Below are positions 34,748 to 43,157 of a DNA stretch of 64,000 bases, piece after piece. Origin of the DNA: Pseudaminobacter sp040049255 (GTDB taxonomy: Bacteria > Pseudomonadota > Alphaproteobacteria > Rhizobiales > Rhizobiaceae); assembly GCF_040049255.1 (NCBI RefSeq), contig NZ_JBDZDR010000003.1, positions 593,541-657,540 of the forward strand, written 5' to 3'. Position numbers and translations under genes: made by a program. The notes beneath the pieces were generated by a model, which searched no databases, was not told where the DNA came from, and saw nothing but the letters and a program-made list of their open reading frames with translations. Each line of letters starts with the position of its first letter. The first letter of the stretch is position 1.

Positions 34748-35164
34748 ATGGCAAGGTTGAACAATCGCAAGGGCTGGTTTGCCGCGCTTCGGCGTGACCG
34801 GCTGCTGTTTGCCATTGTCGCCTCGCTGGTGCTGCTGGCGCATGTGTTCCAGCCGCTGGCCGAGGCCAGGGCCGCAAGTAGGGCCGACGGCTGGGTCATC
34901 TGCACCATGTTCGGCATGCAGAAGGCGGAGCCTGACGGCAAGCTGCCGCCGATCGGCGCCGCCGACGACTGCCCAAGCTGCATCATGGGTCCCTGCGCCG
35001 GCATGGCCGCCCCGCTCAGGGTGGAAGCCCCATTCGACCCGGCCTTTGCCGCACCTGTCGCCTATCGCGACGGGCGGCTCATTTCCATCGAGACCAAAAT
35101 ACCGCCGGAGCGGCTGAACGAGCCGCCGCCGGCCATACGCGCACCGCCGTCCATTCTCGCCTGA
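34748..35164 (+). CDS. DUF2946-like small secreted or membrane-anchored protein
   Basis: A 138-residue protein with a single N-terminal hydrophobic helix (LLFAIVASLVLLAHVF, about 18-33) and a Cys-bearing periplasmic part: GWVICTMFG, then DDCPSCIMGPCAG. Small proteins with this C...CPxC pattern (DUF2946) often sit beside copper genes and the YcnI protein. The Met-rich CxxC suggests copper or thiol chemistry, by inference. It ends 63 nt before the YcnI-PCuAC gene, with a hairpin between them. Confidence 0.75.
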   Translation: MARLNNRKGWFAALRRDRLLFAIVASLVLLAHVFQPLAEARAASRADGWVICTMFGMQKAEPDGKLPPIGAADDCPSCIMGPCAGMAAPLRVEAPFDPAFAAPVAYRDGRLISIETKIPPERLNEPPPAIRAPPSILA

Positions 35165-35174
35165 AACAAGCCTG

Positions 35175-35192
35175 CTTCCGCGCCTGCGGAAG
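35175..35192 (+). other. Small perfect hairpin between the two copper genes
   Basis: CTTCCGC and GCGGAAG (7-bp arms) around GCCT, 10 nt after the DUF2946-like stop, followed later by TGTTTTTGG. It may be a partial terminator that sets the ratio of the two products. Confidence 0.35.
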
Positions 35193-35227
35193 AAAGAATC
35201 TGTTTTTGGACGCAAGAGGAAAAGACC

Positions 35228-36193
35228 ATGCGCCGAGTTATTCTGCCGCTGACCGCAGCCTGCGCGCTGACGGCCATTTCGAACGTGACCGCCCATGCCC
35301 ACGCCTCGCTGGAAAAGAGCGAGGCCGCTCCCGGTTCCTACAAGGCCGTGCTGAAGATCCCGCACGGCTGCGACGGCCAGGCCACCCACACGGTGCGCCT
35401 CGAAATCCCCGAGGGCTATGTCGGAGTGAAGCCGATGCCGAAGGCCGGCTGGACGCTGGCGGTGGAGAAGGGCGACTACGCCAAGGCCTACAAGCTGCAC
35501 GGCTCCGAGGTGAAATCGGGCGTGAGGGCGGTGACCTGGAGCGGCGGCAACCTGCCGGACGATTTCTATGACGAGTTCGTCGTCAGCGGCACGCTGGCCG
35601 GGGTGGAGGAAGGACGGAAGCTGTTCTTCAAGGCCAGGCAGGTTTGCGACGATGGCGAAGTGTCGTGGCACGAGGAGCCGGCCGAGGGGCAGGACCCGCA
35701 TTCGCTGGAGCACCCGGCGCCGGCGCTGACCATCCTGGCCGCCAACGGCGGCGGGCATGCCCACGCCGCCCATGGCGGGCAGCATGAGGTCGTGAAGGTC
35801 GGAGAGCTGGAGATCAGCCAAGGCTGGGCCCGGGCCATGCTGCCGGGGCAGAAGGCCGGCGGCGGCTATCTGACCATCGCCAACCACGGCACGGCGGCCG
35901 ACAAGCTGGTGGCGGCGACCTCGCCGGCGGCCGGCAAGGTCGAGATCCACACCATGTCGATGAAGGGCGAGGTGATGGAGATGCGGCCGGTCGAGGGCGG
36001 GCTGGAGATCCCGTCCGGCGAGACCGTGGAACTGAAGCCGGGCGGCCTGCACGTGATGTTCATGAACGTAACGGAACCCTTCAAGGAAGGCGCCTCGGTT
36101 CCGGTCACGCTTGAGTTTGAGCACGCCGGCAAGGTGGAAATATCGCTGCCGGTAAAGACCGCGATGGGCGGCGGGGACCATTCCCACCACTGA
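35228..36193 (+). CDS. YcnI (DUF1775) - PCuAC copper chaperone fusion
   Basis: A 321-residue periplasmic fusion protein. A Sec signal (LPLTAACALTAISNVTAHAH) is followed at once by HASLEKSEAAPGSY, the YcnI N-terminus whose His binds copper, then the YcnI domain to about 165. After a His-rich linker (GGGHAHAAHGGQH), the PCuAC domain (about 185-310) has H-x10-M-x22-H-x-M, close to the family's H-x10-M-x21-H-x-M copper motif. The tail is HSHH. PCuAC delivers copper to the CuA or CuB centre of cytochrome oxidase. Normally these domains are separate proteins. Confidence 0.9.
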   Translation: MRRVILPLTAACALTAISNVTAHAHASLEKSEAAPGSYKAVLKIPHGCDGQATHTVRLEIPEGYVGVKPMPKAGWTLAVEKGDYAKAYKLHGSEVKSGVRAVTWSGGNLPDDFYDEFVVSGTLAGVEEGRKLFFKARQVCDDGEVSWHEEPAEGQDPHSLEHPAPALTILAANGGGHAHAAHGGQHEVVKVGELEISQGWARAMLPGQKAGGGYLTIANHGTAADKLVAATSPAAGKVEIHTMSMKGEVMEMRPVEGGLEIPSGETVELKPGGLHVMFMNVTEPFKEGASVPVTLEFEHAGKVEISLPVKTAMGGGDHSHH

Positions 36194-36206
36194 CGATGCG
36201 ACGCGC

Positions 36207-36250
36207 GGGCACGGGCGGCGGCTCCTTCATGGGGCGAAGCGCCCGTGCCC
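36207..36250. terminator. Inverted repeat between convergent genes
   Basis: Perfect 11-bp arms GGGCACGGGCG and CGCCCGTGCCC around a 22-nt loop, located between the YcnI-PCuAC stop and the end of the opposing GGDEF gene. There is no U-tract beyond CTTCTTCC, so it may act as a weak bidirectional terminator. Confidence 0.45.
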
Positions 36251-36274
36251 CTTCTTCCGTGCCCGTTCGGCCCG

Positions 36275-37435
36275 TCAGGCCGAGACCGTTTTGGCAGCGT
36301 ACGGCGCGTGCAGGCCTTCCATGAAGGTGCGGTTGCGGCCGGCTTTCTTGGCGGCATAGAGATATTCGTCAGCGCGGCGCACCGCCGCCCACAGGTCGCC
36401 GTCCCTGCCGAATTCGACGACGCCGAAGCTGCAGGTGACCGACCTGCCGGGCGGCAGGCCGTCAAATCGGGCGCGCTGGATGTCGAGGCGCAGCCTTTCG
36501 GCGAAATCGTAGGCGGCCGCCAGCGGCGTAGCCCTCAGCACCACGACGAATTCTTCCCCGCCGATGCGGGCAACCGCGTCATCACTGCGCGCGGCGCTGC
36601 GGATGATCCGGGCGAAGCCGGCCAGCACCGCGTCGCCCGTGGCGTGGCCATAGGAGTCGTTGACCGCCTTGAAGTTGTCGATGTCGCCAACGACGATGCA
36701 GGACACTTCCTCGTTGCCGGCGGCGGCCAGTTCGCGGCAGCGCCATTCCAGCCCGCGGCGGTTGAGCAGGCCAGTCAGCGGATCGTTGTCGCGTTCGCCG
36801 CGAAGCGCGGTGATCACGTCCACGCTGGTGACGGCAAGCAGGCCGAGCGCCGTGGCGGCACCCAGCAGCGACAGCGTGATCTGCACCCAGGTCCAGAAGG
36901 TCGAGGCGCCGAAGGCATCGAGGCGGCCGCCCGAAAAGGCGCTGATCGTCAGCATCGTGCGCGGGAAGAAATGCAGCCCCACCGCCACGACCAGCCAGAA
37001 CATTGCGCGGTCGGTGGCTTGGCCGAAGCGGAGGAACCTGGCCTGCCAGGCGACGATCAGCATGATCGTGCCGAGGCCGAAATTGAGGATATAGGCGCGG
37101 GCGACGAGGCTGCGGTCGACGTAGAAGAAATAGACGACCCCGACGAAAATCAGCGCCGCGAGCAGCACCGGCAGCGCCCGCGCCATGTTGCGTCCGGAGC
37201 GCCGCAGAACGCCTTCGCCGAGCAACAGGACGCCGAGACAGTAGAGGAAGGTCGCGAAAATGGTGTTGAGGCCGATGTCGTGCGGCCAGAAGGTGACCTG
37301 CCCGAGCGCCGCAAGCCCGATGCAAAGATAGGAGGAAGCGAAGAACAGAAGGTGGCTTCGCGTGCGCTCCAGCAACCATGCGCCGATAAAGCTCAGCGAA
37401 AACAGCAGCATAAGTACCGGAGCCACGAACTTCAC
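36275..37435 (-). CDS. Diguanylate cyclase with eight-helix membrane sensor
   Basis: A 386-residue membrane enzyme making cyclic di-GMP. About seven to eight hydrophobic helices fill residues 1-205; a GGDEF domain follows with DNDPLTGLLNRRG, DIDNFKAVNDSYGH and the active-site signature GGEEF. The product-inhibition I-site RxxD (RSDD) sits five residues before GGEEF, so feedback inhibition should work. Ligand for the membrane sensor is not known. It converges with the copper gene. Confidence 0.92.
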   Translation of the reverse strand: MKFVAPVLMLLFSLSFIGAWLLERTRSHLLFFASSYLCIGLAALGQVTFWPHDIGLNTIFATFLYCLGVLLLGEGVLRRSGRNMARALPVLLAALIFVGVVYFFYVDRSLVARAYILNFGLGTIMLIVAWQARFLRFGQATDRAMFWLVVAVGLHFFPRTMLTISAFSGGRLDAFGASTFWTWVQITLSLLGAATALGLLAVTSVDVITALRGERDNDPLTGLLNRRGLEWRCRELAAAGNEEVSCIVVGDIDNFKAVNDSYGHATGDAVLAGFARIIRSAARSDDAVARIGGEEFVVVLRATPLAAAYDFAERLRLDIQRARFDGLPPGRSVTCSFGVVEFGRDGDLWAAVRRADEYLYAAKKAGRNRTFMEGLHAPYAAKTVSA

Positions 37436-37583
37436 GATAGAAAACCGCTTTTCAGATGGACGCGGCCCGGGGCCAACCGGGCCTGGAGTGCAAATGTGGG
37501 AAACTCATATGCGCTTGCGCAAGCGCGGTTTGGCAATCAACTCACAATAGCCCCCGAAGCGGCTGACATGACGGTGCGCCGGC

Positions 37584-38291
37584 TCAGGACTGCGCCGGCG
37601 CAATGGTGCGCAGGAAGCCGGCGAGATCGTCGGTCACGAAGTCGACCGCATCGTCATAGGCCGGGTCGCGCTCCCAGATTTCTGAGAAGGTCGGCTCGAA
37701 ATTGTTTGGCACCACCAGCACGGTCTGCATGCCCAGCGCCTTTGGCACGATGAGGTTGCGCGCAAGGTCTTCGAACATGGCGGCGTTGGGGCCGGCGATG
37801 CGATGCAGGGCGAGGAACTTGTCGTAGGTCTGCTGCGCCGGCTTCGGCATCAACTCGGCGGCGACGATATCGAAGATGTCATCGAAATGGTCGAGGATGC
37901 CAAGCTGGCGCGCCGCACGCTCGGCGTGGCCGCGATCGCCGTTGGTGAAGATGAACTTGCGGCCCGGAAGCGCCTTGATGGCCTCGCCCAGCGCCGGGTC
38001 TGGCGCCAGCCAGGAATAGTCGATGTCGTGGACCTTGTTGAGGAAGTCGTCCGGGTCGATGTTGTGGCGGGCCATCAGCCCGGCCAGCGTCGTGCCATAT
38101 TGCTGGTAAAGCTCCTTCTGCAACTTGCGCGCGTCTTCGCGCGGCAGCTGCAGCAGCTCGGACACATAGGCCGTCATCCGAACGTCGATCTGCGAAAACA
38201 GATTGGTGTGGTGCGGATAGAGCGTGTTGTCGAGGTCGAACACCCAGTCGGTAACACGAGCGAAGCGGGTGGGATCAGGCAATTCAGTCAT
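37584..38291 (-). CDS. Pyrimidine 5'-nucleotidase (HAD family)
   Basis: A 235-residue HAD enzyme. VFDLDNTLYPH supplies the nucleophile, FTNGDRGHAERAA motif II, and FEDLARNLIVPKALGM motif IV. The DNTLYP version and the length match the TIGR01993 pyrimidine 5'-nucleotidase group. The start at ATG 38291 fits the family; a 28-codon upstream reading is not supported. It is divergent from the second GGDEF gene. Confidence 0.9.
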   Translation of the reverse strand: MTELPDPTRFARVTDWVFDLDNTLYPHHTNLFSQIDVRMTAYVSELLQLPREDARKLQKELYQQYGTTLAGLMARHNIDPDDFLNKVHDIDYSWLAPDPALGEAIKALPGRKFIFTNGDRGHAERAARQLGILDHFDDIFDIVAAELMPKPAQQTYDKFLALHRIAGPNAAMFEDLARNLIVPKALGMQTVLVVPNNFEPTFSEIWERDPAYDDAVDFVTDDLAGFLRTIAPAQS

Positions 38292-38444
38292 GCCGCCCTT
38301 ATGGCACGGTTCGCAACGCTTGTATCCACAGGGTTGTAAAAAATTCCGGCGGATCGCGTGCCTGAGTTGGTTCAAAATTTACCGAACCATGAAACGTGAC
38401 GTTCACCGTTGTCTGGCATGCAGGCTGTCGGAAGAGGGGGGTCC

Positions 38445-39200
38445 ATGAAAAGCATTTTTTTAAGAGCGACGCTCGTCGCGGGACTTGCCGTGGCAGGCTC
38501 GCTGCTGGTTGCGGTGACGGTCGTGCCCCTTCTGGGTGGCCGCGTCGACGGCAATGCGTGGCTGATGCTGATCCTGTGCCCGCTGCTGACCGCCCTCCCG
38601 ACCAGCGCCTACACTTTCTGGCAGGGCGACCGGCTGAAACTGGCGCACCGCGAGCTGGCCCGCACCCATGCGCAGCTTGCCGCCGCCCACCGGCGCCTGG
38701 CTGAAAAGGCCTCGCGCGACGACATGACCGGCATGCTGAACCGCGAGAACTTCTTCGCCATGCTGGACAGTTCGCGGCGCAAGACGGATCGCGGTGCGCT
38801 GCTCATCATCGATGCGGACCATTTCAAGAAGATCAACGACAGCTTCGGCCACCTGACCGGCGACGCGGCACTGCTGGAGATCGCCGCTGCCATTTCGCGC
38901 GGCGTGCGCAGCGGCGACGTGCTCGGCCGCATCGGCGGCGAGGAGTTCGGTGCCTTCCTGGTGGGCGCCACCGAGGCGGAAGCCAGCGTCGTTGCCGAGC
39001 GCATCCGGCGCGAGGTGGAAAAGGTGTGCTTCCAGCCGGCCAGCGCGCCGATCCCGCTCACGGTCAGCATCGGCGGCACAATCTGCGAGCTCGGCGCCAC
39101 GGTTTCGGAGCTGATGCGCGCCGCTGACCGCCGCCTCTACGAGGCCAAGAACCGCGGCCGCAACCTGGCCATCGTTACCGAGTTGCTGAGCGCCGCCTAG
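38445..39200 (+). CDS. Diguanylate cyclase with two-helix anchor
   Basis: A 251-residue GGDEF protein. Two N-terminal helices (about 7-27 and 37-55) flank a short loop, followed by a coiled-coil (LARTHAQLAAAHRRLAE) and the catalytic domain with DDMTGMLNREN, DADHFKKINDSFGH and GGEEF. The I-site RSGD lies five residues upstream. ATG 38445 has AGAGGGGGG upstream; a TTG 12 codons earlier is less likely. It is the second diguanylate cyclase within 3 kb. Confidence 0.92.
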   Translation: MKSIFLRATLVAGLAVAGSLLVAVTVVPLLGGRVDGNAWLMLILCPLLTALPTSAYTFWQGDRLKLAHRELARTHAQLAAAHRRLAEKASRDDMTGMLNRENFFAMLDSSRRKTDRGALLIIDADHFKKINDSFGHLTGDAALLEIAAAISRGVRSGDVLGRIGGEEFGAFLVGATEAEASVVAERIRREVEKVCFQPASAPIPLTVSIGGTICELGATVSELMRAADRRLYEAKNRGRNLAIVTELLSAA

Positions 39201-39359
39201 TATATCCATTTGCATATATTTTTGAGGGCGCGGCGCTGTTGGCGGTCGCGCCCTTCTGTTTTGCGGTGCACAATGGCTGCCCGTGCGTTCTTCGTAGCCG
39301 CTTGCCCATCTCAGGTAATTGCAAACGCATAGATTTCCGCCTAATGATTTCGACGGAGG

Positions 39360-39380
39360 CCGCAGACGGATCGTCTGCGG
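39360..39380. promoter_or_regulatory. Perfect palindrome upstream of the cyclase gene
   Basis: CCGCAGACG and CGTCTGCGG around GAT, ending 19 bases before the cyclase ATG and abutting the AAGGGAGAGG ribosome site. It could be an operator for the adjacent MarR protein or a 5'-leader hairpin. Confidence 0.5.
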
Positions 39381-39399
39381 AAAAAGGGAGAGGAAACTC

Positions 39400-40191
39400 A
39401 TGACGTCGAACAACGTGCTCGGCCAGCTGGCCGATATGCTCCTGTCTGGGGGCGTTGAGGTTGTGGATCTGGCCGCGGTTCTGGGGCCGGACACGCCGCT
39501 TCTGAAGCTGCCGCCGGAACTGGCGGTCGATACGCCGAAGATCGAGATCCACGAGATCTCCGCCTACGACAAGAACGGCCCGTTCTGGGCCTGGAACTGG
39601 CTGAAGGTGGGCGAGCATTCGGGCACGCATTTCGATGCGCCCAAGCACTGGATCACCGGCAAGGACTATGCCGACGGCGCGACCGACACCATTCCGGTCA
39701 AGAATTTCGTGGCCCCGGTCAATGTCATCGACTGCTCGAAGGAAGCGGCCGAGGACCACGACTTCCTGCTCACCGTCGATCACATCAAGGCCTGGGAAGC
39801 CAAGCACGGCGCCATCAAGGCGGGCGAATGGGTGGTGATGCGCACCGACTGGCACAAGCGCAACGGCTCGGAAGCCGACTTCCTCAATGCCGACGAGACC
39901 GGCCCGCACACGCCCGGACCGACGGCGGAAGCCATCGAATACATCATCGAGGCGGGCGCCATCGGCTGGGGCACGGAAGCGATCGGCACCGATGCCGGCC
40001 AGGCCGGCGGCATGAACCCGCCGTTCCCGGCGCACAACCTGATGCACAAGGCCAACCGCTACGGCCTAGCCAGCCTGTGCAACCTCGACCGCCTGCCGGC
40101 GAAGGGTGCTATCCTGATTGCCGCGCCGCTCAAGATCAAGAGCGGCACCGGCAGCCCGACGCGCGTGCTGGCGCTGGTTCCGAAGGACTGA
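39400..40191 (+). CDS. Cyclase-family amidohydrolase (kynurenine formamidase fold)
   Basis: A 263-residue protein with the cyclase/arylformamidase metal motif HSGTHFDAPKH (near residue 72) and a later His in the NPPFPAHNLMHKAN region. Family members include kynurenine formamidase, isatin hydrolase and polyketide cyclase-like proteins, all Mn2+/Zn2+ enzymes. The length is slightly greater than KynB (about 210). Because MarR and indolepyruvate oxidoreductase genes follow, an aromatic amide or lactone is a plausible substrate. A perfect palindrome lies upstream. Confidence 0.85.
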   Translation: MTSNNVLGQLADMLLSGGVEVVDLAAVLGPDTPLLKLPPELAVDTPKIEIHEISAYDKNGPFWAWNWLKVGEHSGTHFDAPKHWITGKDYADGATDTIPVKNFVAPVNVIDCSKEAAEDHDFLLTVDHIKAWEAKHGAIKAGEWVVMRTDWHKRNGSEADFLNADETGPHTPGPTAEAIEYIIEAGAIGWGTEAIGTDAGQAGGMNPPFPAHNLMHKANRYGLASLCNLDRLPAKGAILIAAPLKIKSGTGSPTRVLALVPKD

Positions 40192-40265
40192 CGGCGCGCG
40201 ACGGCAAGCGGCCTCTCATCTCGGCACCCGCATATGGATGCCATGATGAACTCGAGCGGGCTCAT

Positions 40266-40402
40266 ACCCCCACCCCTTACCCCTCCCCACAAGGGGGAGG
40301 GGGACGATCTCTTCGGTGCCGGCCAAAACGGCGCAGGTTCGTGTTGAGGCGGTTGTACCACAAAGTTTCCCTCCCCCTTGTGGGGAGGGGCAGGGTGGGG
40401 GT
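40266..40402. repeat. Mosaic palindromic intergenic repeat, copy A
   Basis: About 137 bp. The left arm contains CCCCTCCCCACAAGGGGGAG and the right arm contains CTCCCCCTTGTGGGGAGGGG, its reverse complement, so the element could fold into one large stem with internal self-pairing in each arm. The central 60 bases differ from copy B. It sits between the cyclase and MarR genes and has no coding capacity. The style is that of mosaic palindromic elements known in rhizobia. Confidence 0.8.
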
Positions 40403-40465
40403 GCTCAAATGAAAGACTCTGGGCAGCGCGGTGGCCTCTAGCCACCCGTCCGCAGGGAGAATGTG

Positions 40466-40948
40466 ATGGACCAGACCGGCTCGGAAAAGCGGCAGCGCAT
40501 CTCGACGCTTGGCGAGATCGGGCTGCAGCAGTTCGCGCCCTATCTGATGAACCGCATCATGGGGCGCTACAACGCCACCTTGCGCGAGGACCTGCGCAAG
40601 CAGGGGCTGACCGTGCCGCAGGTGCGGGCGCTTGCCGTGCTGTCGGTCGCCGATGGCGTCACCATCAATGATCTCTCGGTCTATAGCGTCATCGAGCAGT
40701 CGACGATGAGCCGCACGCTCGACGCGCTGGAGGCGCAGGGGCTGGTGCGGCGCGAAGCCTGCGACGAGGACAGCCGGGTGCGCAAGATCTTCCTGACCGA
40801 CGAGGGCAGGGCCGAGTTCAACCGAGCCTGGCCGGCCATGCACGATGCGTTCGAGGCGATGTTCGCCGACATCGACGACGGCGAATATGCAGCCTTCGTC
40901 GCCACGCTGCAGAAGATGCTGCGCAACATCCGCCAGCACGACATCTGA
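40466..40948 (+). CDS. MarR-family transcriptional regulator
   Basis: A 160-residue winged-helix protein. The recognition segment EQSTMSRTLDALEAQGLVRR and wing DEDSRVRKIFLTDEG are clear. Its N-terminus begins MDQTGSEKRQRISTLG. The ATG at 40466 is preceded by CAGGGAGA. It sits between the cyclase and iorAB, so it probably controls one or both. The MarR ligand may be an aryl acid, which is inference. Confidence 0.92.
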   Translation: MDQTGSEKRQRISTLGEIGLQQFAPYLMNRIMGRYNATLREDLRKQGLTVPQVRALAVLSVADGVTINDLSVYSVIEQSTMSRTLDALEAQGLVRREACDEDSRVRKIFLTDEGRAEFNRAWPAMHDAFEAMFADIDDGEYAAFVATLQKMLRNIRQHDI

Positions 40949-41003
40949 ACCGGAATTACCCATGCGTCCGCCATGCGGCGCATCCATGTGAAGGAGGCTT
41001 CCA

Positions 41004-43157
41004 ATGGCTGAACGGTCCTTTGTGCAGGAAGTCGAAAAGCTGCGCCTGGGTGCCGGCGAGGAATTTTCCGGCGAAGGCATTCTGGCCATCACCAAGGCGT
41101 TGCTGCAATGCGGCGTCGGCTATGTCGGCGGCTATCAGGGCGCGCCGATCAGCCACCTGATGGACGTTCTGGCCGATGCGCAGGACATTCTGGGCGAGCT
41201 CGGCGTGCATTTCGAGGCGAGCGCCTCGGAGGCTACCGCCACTGCCATGCTTGCGGCCTCGGTGCATTATCCGATCCGGGGTGCGGCCACCTTCAAATCC
41301 ACCGTCGGCACCAATGTGGCCTCCGATGCCTTGGCGAACCTCGCTTCCGGTGGCGTTACCGGCGGTGCGCTGATCATCGTCGGCGAGGACTATGGCGAAG
41401 GCTCCTCCATCATGCAGGAGCGCAGCCATGCCTTTGCCATGAAGAGCCAGGTGTGGCTGCTCGACCCGCGCCCGAACCTGCCCTCCATCGTCAAGGCGGT
41501 GGAGGACGGCTTCGAATTGTCGGAGGCGTCGAACACGCCGGTCATGCTGCAGGTGCGCATCCGTTGCTGCCACGTGCATGGCAGCTTCACCGCCAAGGAC
41601 AACAAGCGCCCGGCGATGACCGTGGCCGACGCGCTCGAAAAGCCGCGCCGCGACACCGGCCGCATCGTGCTGCCGCCCGCTTCCTTCATCCATGAGAAGG
41701 AAAAGATCGCCAAGCGCTGGCCGGCGGCGGTGGATTTCATCCGCTCGCGCAGGATCAACGAGTTCTTCGGTCCCGACCTCGCCAAGGTCGGCATCGTCTG
41801 CCAGGGCGGCATGTACAATTCGGTCATGCGCGCGTTGGAGCGCATCGGCCTTGCCGACATCTATGGCGAGACGGAAGTGCCGATCTATGTGCTCAACGCC
41901 GTCTATCCGCTGATCGACGACGAGTTTTTGGGCTTCTGCGAGGGCAAGGATGCCGTGCTCGTGGTGGAAGAGGGCCAGCCGAACTACATCGAGCAGGCTT
42001 TTGGCAACATGCTGCACAAGGCCGGGCGCGACACGCGCGTGGTCGGCAAGGAATATCTGCCGGTTGCCGGCGAATATACCGGGCAGGTGATGCTGGACGG
42101 CCTCACCGCCTTCCTGCGCGAGGCCGCCCCGCACATGCTGCCTGTGCAGATCCGCGCGCCTAACAAGCAGGACGACAGCAACGAGATTTCCGATCTGGCC
42201 GCGATCGTGCCGGGCCGTCCGCCCGGCTTCTGCACGGGTTGCCCGGAGCGCCCGATCTTCGCCGCCACCAAGCTGGTCGAGCAGGAACTGGGGCAGCACC
42301 ACATCGCCTCGGACATCGGCTGCCATCTGTTCTCGATCATGCCGCCCTTCGAACTGGGCGCAACGACGATGGGCTATGGCTTGGGGCCGGCCTCGGCCTC
42401 GGCCTTCAATTCACCGGACGCCAAGCGCCGCTCGATCTCGTTTGTCGGCGACGGCGGCTTCTGGCACAACGGCCTGACCTCGTCGATCGGCAACGCGGTG
42501 TTCAACAAGAACGACGGCGTCATCGTCATCGTCGACAATTTTTACTCCGCGGCCACCGGCGGGCAGGACATCTTGTCCTCGCGCGCCAGCAACAAGACCA
42601 AGTCCACGAAGCATCCCATCACCGAGGCGGTGAAGGGCATGGGCGTGAAGTGGGTGCGCCACCTCGAGCGCACCTATGACGTGGGCAAGATGCGCGACAC
42701 GCTGCGCGAGGCGCTGACGACCGAGGAGAGCGGACCAAAAGTCATCGTCGCTTCGTCGGAATGCATGCTGAACCGCCAGCGCCGCGAAAAGCCGCTGGTC
42801 GCCAATGCCATCAAGGGCGGCGAGCGCGTGGTGAAACCGAAATTCGGCGTGGACGAGGACATCTGCACGGGCGACCACGCCTGCATGCGACTGTCCGGGT
42901 GCCCATCGCTGTCGGTGAAGTCGCTGGACGATCCGCTGCGCGACGATCCCGTGGCGCATATCGACCAGACCTGCGTGGGCTGCGGAAATTGCGGCGAGGT
43001 GGCGGATGCGGCGGTGCTGTGCCCGTCCTTCTACCGCGCCGACGTGGTGCACAATCCCGGCAAGTGGGACCAGCTCCTGGAAAAGATGCGCCGCAAGTTC
43101 ATCGGTTTCATGCAGCGGCGTCGCGAAAGCCGCCGCCTGACTTTCGCGGATGCGTGA
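41004..43157 (+). CDS. iorA: Indolepyruvate ferredoxin oxidoreductase, alpha subunit
   Basis: A 717-residue thiamine-diphosphate enzyme oxidising aryl pyruvates to aryl-acyl-CoA. The N-terminal pyrimidine-binding domain starts LGAGEEFSGEGILAITKALL; the TPP site GDGGFWHNG...NKND lies near residue 480-500. The C-terminus carries ferredoxin-like cysteines: a second cluster CVGCGNCGE...CP that is canonical, and a first one (CTGDHACMRLSGCP) with altered spacing. Substrates would be transamination products of Trp, Phe or Tyr. It begins 55 nt after MarR and overlaps iorB by up to 8 nt. Confidence 0.93.
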   Translation: MAERSFVQEVEKLRLGAGEEFSGEGILAITKALLQCGVGYVGGYQGAPISHLMDVLADAQDILGELGVHFEASASEATATAMLAASVHYPIRGAATFKSTVGTNVASDALANLASGGVTGGALIIVGEDYGEGSSIMQERSHAFAMKSQVWLLDPRPNLPSIVKAVEDGFELSEASNTPVMLQVRIRCCHVHGSFTAKDNKRPAMTVADALEKPRRDTGRIVLPPASFIHEKEKIAKRWPAAVDFIRSRRINEFFGPDLAKVGIVCQGGMYNSVMRALERIGLADIYGETEVPIYVLNAVYPLIDDEFLGFCEGKDAVLVVEEGQPNYIEQAFGNMLHKAGRDTRVVGKEYLPVAGEYTGQVMLDGLTAFLREAAPHMLPVQIRAPNKQDDSNEISDLAAIVPGRPPGFCTGCPERPIFAATKLVEQELGQHHIASDIGCHLFSIMPPFELGATTMGYGLGPASASAFNSPDAKRRSISFVGDGGFWHNGLTSSIGNAVFNKNDGVIVIVDNFYSAATGGQDILSSRASNKTKSTKHPITEAVKGMGVKWVRHLERTYDVGKMRDTLREALTTEESGPKVIVASSECMLNRQRREKPLVANAIKGGERVVKPKFGVDEDICTGDHACMRLSGCPSLSVKSLDDPLRDDPVAHIDQTCVGCGNCGEVADAAVLCPSFYRADVVHNPGKWDQLLEKMRRKFIGFMQRRRESRRLTFADA

